The position numbers were made by a program, and so were the translations under genes. A model generated the notes under the pieces. The model was not told the origin of the DNA and searched no databases. It saw only the letters and a program-made list of their open reading frames with translations. Below are positions 1 to 5,564 of a stretch of 11,776 nt of DNA, piece after piece. Each line of letters starts with the position of its first letter. Position 1 is the stretch's first letter. The stretch lies in the NCBI GenBank assembly GCA_937916405.1, contig CALFUF010000041.1, forward strand, positions 1-11,776, read 5' to 3'. The stretch is from an uncultured Prevotella sp. GTDB taxonomy: Bacteria; Bacteroidota; Bacteroidia; Bacteroidales; Bacteroidaceae.

Positions 1-70
1 TCAGCATGTCCTTGGGAAACATGTACTGAAGCAGTGACGTGCTGTCAAATGTGTTGCTCTTCTTTGCCAT
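1..70 (-). CDS. N-terminal fragment of an unidentified protein (left-edge partial)
   Basis: An ATG at 70-68 on the minus strand opens a frame with no stop to the window edge. It gives 23 residues, starting MAKKSNTFDSTSLLQ and ending MFPKDML. A Bacteroidetes -7 box (TACCTTTG) lies 4 bases upstream of the ATG, which supports a real gene start and suggests a leaderless or nearly leaderless message. The short stretch with LLQYMFPKDML loosely resembles the N-terminus of the small first ORF of ISAon1-type transposases, but 23 residues are too few to name it. The call as a gene is moderately safe; the family is a guess. Confidence 0.5.
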   Translation of the reverse strand, partial: MAKKSNTFDSTSLLQYMFPKDML

Positions 71-74
71 GGTG

Positions 75-82
75 CAAAGGTA
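75..82 (-). promoter_or_regulatory. -7 promoter box of the left-edge gene
   Basis: Read on the minus strand this is TACCTTTG, a match to the Bacteroidetes -7 consensus TAnnTTTG. It ends 4 bases before the ATG at 70. I do not see a well-spaced -33 TTTG. A start site about 5-8 bases downstream of the box would fall at or next to the ATG. Confidence 0.5.
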
Positions 83-266
83 CACATTTCATCACAAAAT
101 ATGTATCGTTTGGTGGTATTATTTGGGTAGGATGGTGTGTCAGGTCATCCACGGACTATTGCAACTGAGCCGAAAAAAATGCATGATTTACCCGAAACTT
201 CCAAAAATAATTATTAAATTTATTAAAAAACAAACCTCAAATGATACAAGTATGGAGGAAATGACT

Positions 267-274
267 TACTTTTG
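267..274 (+). promoter_or_regulatory. -7 promoter box for the DUF1573 gene
   Basis: TACTTTTG matches TAnnTTTG and lies 32 bases upstream of the ATG at 307. The leader between them is AT-rich and ends in AAAAGG just before the ATG, one of the few Shine-Dalgarno-like sequences in the window. No clear -33 element is visible. The rest of 71-306 is AT-rich and holds only the two divergent promoters as far as I can see. Confidence 0.5.
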
Positions 275-306
275 TAGCGTTTTATAGACTATAAATAATA
301 AAAAGG

Positions 307-696
307 ATGAAAAAGATAATCATGATGACCCTGATGCTGGTATGTGGCATGACTGCTGTCATGGCTCAGAAGCCTGCTCAGATCAAGTTTGACAAGACGA
401 CTCATAACTTCGGTACCTTCTCAGAGAAAGAGCCTAAAGTCAGTTGCACCTTCACGTATACTAATATTGGTGAGCAACCGTTAGTTATCAACCAGGCTAT
501 TGCCAGTTGCGGATGCACAGTGCCAGAGTATACCAAGACTCCCGTACAGCCAGGGGAGAAGGGTGAGATTAAGGTGACCTACAACGGAACTGGTAAGTTC
601 CCCGGTCATTTTAAGAAATCCATTACCGTACGCACTAATGGAGCGGTGGAGATGACCCGCCTATATATAGAAGGAGACATGACGGAAGCGAAGTGA
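307..696 (+). CDS. DUF1573 domain secreted protein
   Basis: This is a 129-residue protein with a clear Sec signal peptide: MKKII, then a hydrophobic stretch, with likely cleavage after VMA at residue 20. The rest is a single immunoglobulin-like DUF1573 domain (about residues 24-124). It shows the family hallmarks: FDKTTHNFGTF at the start, FTYTNIGEQPL, the SCGCT motif with Cys68 and Cys70, PVQPGEKGEIKVTYN, and a final strand with the ITVRTNG motif. DUF1573 proteins are abundant in Bacteroidetes and are exported to the periplasm or surface. No biochemical function is established for the family as far as I know. The start at 307 is supported by the signal peptide, the preceding AAAAGG and a -7 box at 267. 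The gene ends just before a palindrome block that separates it from a convergent gene, so it appears monocistronic. Family assignment is firm; function is unknown. Confidence 0.9.
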   Translation: MKKIIMMTLMLVCGMTAVMAQKPAQIKFDKTTHNFGTFSEKEPKVSCTFTYTNIGEQPLVINQAIASCGCTVPEYTKTPVQPGEKGEIKVTYNGTGKFPGHFKKSITVRTNGAVEMTRLYIEGDMTEAK

Positions 697-700
697 TAAA

Positions 701-719
701 CTCCCCTAAGTTAGGGGAG
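701..719. repeat. Short perfect palindrome CTCCCCTAAgTTAGGGGAG
   Basis: Two 9-base arms flank a single central G. The sequence starts 5 bases after the DUF1573 stop. It is nearly the reverse complement of the palindrome at 772-792, so the two form outer copies flanking the central hairpin at 725-766. Confidence 0.8.
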
Positions 720-721
720 AC

Positions 722-770
722 AAGAGGGGTCTGAACAAGTTGACAAGAATGCCTGTTCAGACCCCTTTTT
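722..770 (+). terminator. Rho-independent terminator, possibly bidirectional
   Basis: A perfect 13-bp stem (AGGGGTCTGAACA at 725-737 with its reverse complement at 754-766) has a 16-base loop. T767-T770 follow the stem as a T run on the plus strand, and the stem can be extended slightly by A-T and G-T pairs. It lies between the convergent DUF1573 and DUF3078 genes. The T run favours termination of plus-strand transcripts. On the minus strand the hairpin is followed only by TCTTGTC, so stopping in that direction is less certain. Confidence 0.8.
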
Positions 771-771
771 A

Positions 772-792
772 TTCCCCCTAACTTAGGGGGGA
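772..792. repeat. Short palindrome, inverted partner of 701-719
   Basis: CCCCCTAA (774-781), a central C, and TTAGGGGG (783-790) form an 8-bp-arm palindrome, extendable by a T-G and a T-A pair. Compared with 701-719 the centre base is C instead of G, which makes it an inverted near-copy. It sits 17 bases past the stop codon of the minus-strand DUF3078 gene. Confidence 0.75.
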
Positions 793-808
793 AAATAGGG
801 AAAATAGT

Positions 809-2089
809 TTAGAACGTGTAGCTGAGTCCCAAGGAACTGTACTCCATAAACTGCCAGTAACCATTATCCGCATCTCTTGTTGCCGCATCGTCGAAGCGTG
901 GATAAAGGAACAAGTTCGCTGAGATATATTTAGTTACCTTAAACTCAAACTGATTCTCCCACTCTATCAGAGCACGCTTATAGGAAGTATAGGCATACAG
1001 ACGACTCTTCCAGGTTATCTGGTCTACGAATTTCCACTGGACATCACCTGTAAACTGAGCACCAAACTCATGCTTGGTATGTCGTCCATCCATACCATTC
1101 CTGTCAAACAGGGTGGTACGACCCACATAACGTAGGTTATAGGCAAGTGGCAGGAAGTTCAGCGTACCTGTCAACTTACCATCAAGGGCATTTACCTTAT
1201 ACTCCATACCAAGACCGATATTCAGATCGAAAGGAGAGAAAATATCAGAATACACGAACTCATCGTTTGCCTTCAAACCCTTGGCAAACTGCGTATAGGC
1301 AAGCACTTGTAAGCTATAATACCATTTCTTAGATGCCTGAATACCGAGTTTACTGGTCAGACGTAACAAGTCATTGTTAGTCTTGAACTTATGCACGGTA
1401 TCCGAACGTGAGGTCTGGAAGCCCAGTTTCATCTCCAGCTTATTCTCGAAAAGATACTTGTCCTTGTCGTTATAGTTCAATTCCAAGGTCACAGCACCCA
1501 CTGCGGAATAGTTACTCTCACCACCTTTATGCCAGTTGCCTGTCACATAGTTCTGTAAGAACTGTAAGAAGCCATCACCCTTGAACTTCCAGAAATTAGG
1601 TTTGGTGACAACAATCCCCGTCTGAGCAACTTCTGGTTCATCAGGCAGAGGAGCAGACTGCTCTACCAGTTCCACATGCTGCTTCACTTCCGTATTGACA
1701 TCCTCACGAACAGAACCGGTCTTCTGCAACTGGCTCTCCGTATTAACCACCAAGTCAGGACGACGCAGATAAACACTCATCAAAGCGGCATCCACAGCAT
1801 CAGTCACCTCATCACCTGTATTGGGATTTAGTGACAATGCCTTGTTAGCCCCAGAGTGATAAAAGGTGGGAGGGGCAAACAAACGATAATAACGGGCATC
1901 CACTGTCTCCTTACGCAAAGAGTCATTCAACTGCTGGATGGAATCCAACTGGTGACGCAGCACCTTGATGGAATCCACATACCCTTTCAACTCTTCCAAT
2001 ATCGGCTGTTCTGTTTTACTCTGAGCACTTACTTCTTGTGCCATACACATGGCAACTACACATAATATTATATATCTGTATCTCATCAT
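809..2089 (-). CDS. DUF3078 domain outer-membrane-type beta-barrel protein
   Basis: This 426-residue protein starts with a signal peptide (MMRYRYIILCVVAMCMAQ, likely cut at VSA-QS). A short coiled-coil-like segment rich in Leu, Asp and Ser follows (ILEELKGYVDSIKVLRHQL and on), then a spacer. From about residue 160 it has a DUF3078-like region: FWKFKGDGFLQFLQNYVTGNW, the GGESNYSA motif, W/Y-rich alternating strands, then KTNNDLLRLTSKLGIQ, SDIFSPFDLNIGLGMEYK, and a C-terminal strand ending LGLSYTF. A terminal aromatic (F) is typical of outer-membrane barrels. The role of the family is not established. I chose the ATG at 2089 (the next codon is also ATG). A TTG further upstream at 2116 lies on the promoter -7 box and cannot be in the transcript. 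The gene diverges from yidC through a shared symmetric promoter. Confidence 0.87.
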   Translation of the reverse strand: MMRYRYIILCVVAMCMAQEVSAQSKTEQPILEELKGYVDSIKVLRHQLDSIQQLNDSLRKETVDARYYRLFAPPTFYHSGANKALSLNPNTGDEVTDAVDAALMSVYLRRPDLVVNTESQLQKTGSVREDVNTEVKQHVELVEQSAPLPDEPEVAQTGIVVTKPNFWKFKGDGFLQFLQNYVTGNWHKGGESNYSAVGAVTLELNYNDKDKYLFENKLEMKLGFQTSRSDTVHKFKTNNDLLRLTSKLGIQASKKWYYSLQVLAYTQFAKGLKANDEFVYSDIFSPFDLNIGLGMEYKVNALDGKLTGTLNFLPLAYNLRYVGRTTLFDRNGMDGRHTKHEFGAQFTGDVQWKFVDQITWKSRLYAYTSYKRALIEWENQFEFKVTKYISANLFLYPRFDDAATRDADNGYWQFMEYSSLGLSYTF

Positions 2090-2103
2090 ACTATTGATTT
2101 TGC

Positions 2104-2167
2104 TGCAAAGGTACAAAATAATTGAGAATTGACAATTGATAATTGAGAATTATTTTGTACCTTTGCA
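2104..2167. promoter_or_regulatory. Symmetric divergent promoter between the DUF3078 gene and yidC
   Basis: A perfect 20-bp inverted repeat (2104-2123 with 2148-2167) carries one Bacteroidetes -7 box in each arm. TACCTTTG reads leftward at 2113-2106 for the DUF3078 gene and rightward at 2158-2165 for yidC. The exact centre is CAATTG (2133-2138), which supplies a TTG -33 half-element in each direction, each 19 bases from its -7 box. Overall 27 of 32 symmetric base pairs match. The leader to the DUF3078 ATG is about 16 bases after its box, and the leader to the yidC ATG is 30 bases after its box. The boxes and symmetry are seen directly; promoter activity is inferred from the known consensus. 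Confidence 0.8.
2120..2151. repeat. Tandem heptamer repeat AATTGAN (four copies plus a partial)
   Basis: AATTGAG, AATTGAC, AATTGAT and AATTGAG follow each other without gaps from 2120 to 2147, and a fifth partial AATT follows. The repeat forms the centre of the divergent promoter and supplies both -33 TTG elements. Confidence 0.75.
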
Positions 2168-2195
2168 AACTGTATTTGAAAATATATTATAAATT

Positions 2196-4079
2196 ATGAA
2201 TAGAGATACTATTATCGGTTTTGTCCTTATCGCACTGGTCCTGATTGGTTTCAGTTGGTATAACAGTCCGTCAAAGGAGGAGATTGAAGCCGCACGACTA
2301 CAGGATTCCATCGCTGCCATACAACAGGAAAACGCACAGAAAGCAGCACAGCAGCAAGCTGAGGAACAACAGAAAAAGGAAGAAGCCGCCAAGGCTGACT
2401 CCTCGTCCCTCTTCTATGGAGCGTTGAATGGTACTTCCCAGAAAGTGGTCCTGAAGAATAGCAAGGTTGAGCTGACCATTGACACCAAGGGCGGTGTTAT
2501 CAAAAAAGCAAAGATTATCGACTATAAAGACCTTAACGGGGATAAAGATCTGACGCTTTTCGATGAGAAAGACCAGAACCTGAACTTCCTTTTAACGGGT
2601 AAGCAGGACAATATCGTCACCGCAGATTTATATTTCACTCCTTCCGAGCATACCGACTCTACCGTCACCATGACGGCGACAGCAGGCAATGGCGGACAGG
2701 TCATCCTGAAATACCGTCTGGGAAAAGACTACATGCTGGGATTCACACTGCAGGCTAAGGGTCTTGCCAATGCCTTCGCTCCCTCCTATAAGGAAATGGA
2801 GATTGAATGGAGTGACCACTGCCGACAGCATGAGAAGGGTTTCTCTTTTGAGAACCGCTATACCTCTATCTTCTATAAAGAGGCAAAGGATGGGGATACA
2901 GATAATCTGTCTGAGGCATCGGATGAGAATGAGGTTATCGAGGAGGAACTTGACTGGGTGGCTTTCCGCAACCAGTTCTTCAGTATTGCCTTGATATCCA
3001 AAGATAACTTCGCCAAGAATGCTAACCTGATCAGCACATTAGAAGAGAAAGGCACTGGTTATCTGAAACAGTTTGACGCCAAGCTCAAGACCGCTTTCGA
3101 CCCTACAGGTGTCAAGCCCTCTGAATTTGAGATGTATATTGGTCCTAACAACTTCCGACTGATACAGAAAGTGGAGCAACAGAGCCAGTTTGGCAAGGAC
3201 CTCGACTTGGAGCAACTCGTCAACCTTGGCTGGTGGCTCTTCCGCCTCATCAACCGCTGGTTCACCCTGTATGTCTTCGACTGGCTTGCCAGCTTCGGAT
3301 TCAGCATGGGTATCGTTCTGATTCTCATTACCATCTTATTAAAGGTCATCACCTTCCCCATGGTGAAGAAGAGTTACATGTCATCGGCTAAGATGCGTGT
3401 ACTCAAGCCCAAATTGGAGGCTGCCACCAAACAGTATGACAAACCTGAGGACCAGATGAAGAAGCAACAAGAGATGATGTCACTCTACTCTAAATATGGT
3501 GTCAGTCCTATGGGCGGTTGTCTGCCTATGCTCATACAGATGCCTATCTGGATCGCCATGTTCTGGTTTGTGCCTAACGCCATCCAGTTACGAGGACAGA
3601 GCTTCCTGTGGATGGATGACCTCTCAACTTACGACCCCATCATTGAATGGAGTAAGAATATATGGGGAATCGGTGACCATCTGTCACTCACCTGTATTCT
3701 GTTCTGTGCCGCACAGCTTATTTACACTTGGATTTCCATGCGCCAGCAGAAAGACCAGATGATTGGCGCTCAGGCTGAGCAGATGAAGGTGATGCAATGG
3801 ATGATGTATATCATGCCACTGATGTTCTTCTTCATCTTCAACGACTACTCGTCAGGTCTGAACTTCTACTATTTCATCTCCCTGTTCTTCTCTGCCGCTA
3901 TCATGTGGACACTCCGCAAGACAACGGATGACGAGAAACTTCTTGCTATCTTGGAAGCTAAATATCAGGAAAACAAGAACAACCCGAAGAAGCAGAGTGG
4001 TCTTGCCGCCCGTTTGGAGGCATTGCAGAAGCAACAAGCGGAGCTGGAGCGTCAACGTAAGAATGGATATAGGAAATAA
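2196..4079 (+). CDS. yidC: Membrane protein insertase YidC
   Basis: YidC inserts and folds inner-membrane proteins, alone or with SecYEG. This copy has 627 residues. An N-terminal membrane helix (about 6-22) is followed by a Glu/Gln/Ala/Lys-rich linker (about 28-68) and a large periplasmic domain (about 75-340) typical of Gram-negative YidC. The conserved insertase core runs from about 345 to 580. It shows FGFSMGIVLILITILLK, the cytoplasmic hairpin with SSAKMRVLKPKLEA, GGCLPMLIQMPIWIAMFW at 440-457, and later hydrophobic helices. The tail (about 590-627) is basic and coiled-coil-like, as in YidC proteins that contact the ribosome. The groove arginine known from E. coli (R366) aligns with Lys383. 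The ATG at 2196 sits 30 bases after its -7 box without a Shine-Dalgarno sequence. The DUF1846 gene follows after 12 bases. Identity is firm. Confidence 0.97.
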   Translation: MNRDTIIGFVLIALVLIGFSWYNSPSKEEIEAARLQDSIAAIQQENAQKAAQQQAEEQQKKEEAAKADSSSLFYGALNGTSQKVVLKNSKVELTIDTKGGVIKKAKIIDYKDLNGDKDLTLFDEKDQNLNFLLTGKQDNIVTADLYFTPSEHTDSTVTMTATAGNGGQVILKYRLGKDYMLGFTLQAKGLANAFAPSYKEMEIEWSDHCRQHEKGFSFENRYTSIFYKEAKDGDTDNLSEASDENEVIEEELDWVAFRNQFFSIALISKDNFAKNANLISTLEEKGTGYLKQFDAKLKTAFDPTGVKPSEFEMYIGPNNFRLIQKVEQQSQFGKDLDLEQLVNLGWWLFRLINRWFTLYVFDWLASFGFSMGIVLILITILLKVITFPMVKKSYMSSAKMRVLKPKLEAATKQYDKPEDQMKKQQEMMSLYSKYGVSPMGGCLPMLIQMPIWIAMFWFVPNAIQLRGQSFLWMDDLSTYDPIIEWSKNIWGIGDHLSLTCILFCAAQLIYTWISMRQQKDQMIGAQAEQMKVMQWMMYIMPLMFFFIFNDYSSGLNFYYFISLFFSAAIMWTLRKTTDDEKLLAILEAKYQENKNNPKKQSGLAARLEALQKQQAELERQRKNGYRK

Positions 4080-4091
4080 AACACAAATACA

Positions 4092-5555
4092 ATGAAAATA
4101 GGATTCGATAACGACAAGTATCTTAAAATACAGTCGGAGCATATCAAGGAGCGTATTGCGCAATTCGATGGGAAACTATATCTGGAGCTGGGAGGTAAAC
4201 TCTTTGACGACCACCATGCCAGCCGTGTTCTTCCAGGCTTTAAGCCCGACTCTAAACTCCGTATGTTCAGCAAGATCAGTGACAGTATTGAGATTGTCAT
4301 TGTCATCAGTGCTGAGGATATCGAGAAAAACAAGGTACGTGCAGACTTAGGTATCACCTACGATGAGGATGTGTTGCGTCTTCGTGATGAGTTCATGAAC
4401 AGAGGCTTTATGGTAGGCTCTGTCGTCATCACCCACTATAACGGTCAGCATGCCGCCGACCAGTTCCGTCACCGTTTGGAACGCCTGGGTATTAAGAGTT
4501 ACGTGCATTATCTGATTGACGGTTATCCGCATAGTGTGAAACTGATCGCCAGTGATGAAGGCTTTGGTAAGAACGATTACGTGGAGACCAGTCGTGAGCT
4601 GGTCATCGTGACTGCACCAGGTCCTGGAAGTGGTAAGATGGCTGTATGCCTGTCCCAACTTTACAACGAGAACAAGCGTGGTATCCGTGCCGGTTATGCT
4701 AAGTTTGAGACCTTCCCAGTATGGAACCTTCCTTTGAAACATCCTGTCAACATCGCCTATGAGGCAGCCACTGCCGACCTGAATGATGTGAACATGATTG
4801 ATCCCTTCCATCTGGAGGCATACGGTAAGACCGCCATCAACTACAACCGTGACATTGAGATATTCCCCGTGTTGAATGCCCTCTTTGAGGGTATTTACGG
4901 AGAGAATCCCTATAAGTCACCGACAGATATGGGTGTCAACATGGTTGGTTTCTGTATCAGTGATGACGAGGCATGCTGTAATGCCAGCCGTGACGAGATT
5001 ATCCGTCGTTACTACGACGCTACCAACAAACTCGCTGACGGTGCTGACAACGAGAATGAGGTCAATAAGATACTGATGCTCTTCAATCAGGCGAAGATCA
5101 CGACCGCCTATCGTCGTGTCACTGTTGCCGCAGAAGCAAAGAAAGAGTTAAGCGGACATACGGCGGCAGCTATGGAACTGGCTGATGGCACACTCATCAC
5201 CGCCAAGTCGTCTCCCCTACTCGGTTGTTGTGCGGCACTCCTGTTGAATGCCACCAAGCACCTAGCGGGTATCGGTCATGAGGCGAAGCTCATTCCCCAG
5301 AGTATGATTGAGCCGATCCAGAAAACAAAGATTGAGTATTTAGGTGGAAAGAATCCCCGTCTGCATACTGATGAGGTATTAGTGGCACTCAGCGTATTAT
5401 CCAAGGATGATGAGCAATGCCGCCTTGCCTTAGAGCAACTGCCTAAGCTGCGTGACTGTCAGGTACACTCCACCGTCATGCTCTCAGAGGTAGACCGCAA
5501 GATTTTCAAGAAACTCGGTTGCGGACTGACCTGTGATCCTGTAAAGAAAAAGTAG
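4092..5555 (+). CDS. DUF1846 (UPF0371) family protein
   Basis: This 487-residue soluble protein has no signal peptide or membrane segment. It matches the DUF1846/UPF0371 family along its whole length. It opens MKIGFDNDKYLKIQSEHI, then has FDGKLYLELGGKLFDDHHASRVLPGF and SAEDIEKNKVRADLGITYD. A glycine-rich loop APGPGSGKMA lies at 175-184. NMVGFCISDDEACCNASRDE is followed by IIRRYY, and the C-terminal part is rich in helices. The glycine loop looks like a P-loop but has Met after the Lys instead of Ser or Thr, so nucleotide binding is not assured. No enzymatic function is established for the family that I know of. The gene starts 12 bases after yidC, with no terminator or promoter box between them, so co-transcription is likely. 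Its stop lies 9 bases from the stop of the convergent phosphatase gene. Confidence 0.9.
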   Translation: MKIGFDNDKYLKIQSEHIKERIAQFDGKLYLELGGKLFDDHHASRVLPGFKPDSKLRMFSKISDSIEIVIVISAEDIEKNKVRADLGITYDEDVLRLRDEFMNRGFMVGSVVITHYNGQHAADQFRHRLERLGIKSYVHYLIDGYPHSVKLIASDEGFGKNDYVETSRELVIVTAPGPGSGKMAVCLSQLYNENKRGIRAGYAKFETFPVWNLPLKHPVNIAYEAATADLNDVNMIDPFHLEAYGKTAINYNRDIEIFPVLNALFEGIYGENPYKSPTDMGVNMVGFCISDDEACCNASRDEIIRRYYDATNKLADGADNENEVNKILMLFNQAKITTAYRRVTVAAEAKKELSGHTAAAMELADGTLITAKSSPLLGCCAALLLNATKHLAGIGHEAKLIPQSMIEPIQKTKIEYLGGKNPRLHTDEVLVALSVLSKDDEQCRLALEQLPKLRDCQVHSTVMLSEVDRKIFKKLGCGLTCDPVKKK

Positions 5556-5564
5556 ACTCATCCT

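Noticed and set aside
39..287. 82-codon plus-strand open frame upstream of the DUF1573 gene
   Set aside because: It overlaps the left-edge gene start and both promoter regions, has no recognisable domain, and its residue composition looks like translated AT-rich intergenic DNA.
2090..2116. TTG start that would lengthen the DUF3078 protein by nine residues
   Set aside because: The codon lies in the promoter arm upstream of the expected transcription start, and the signal peptide fits the ATG at 2089.
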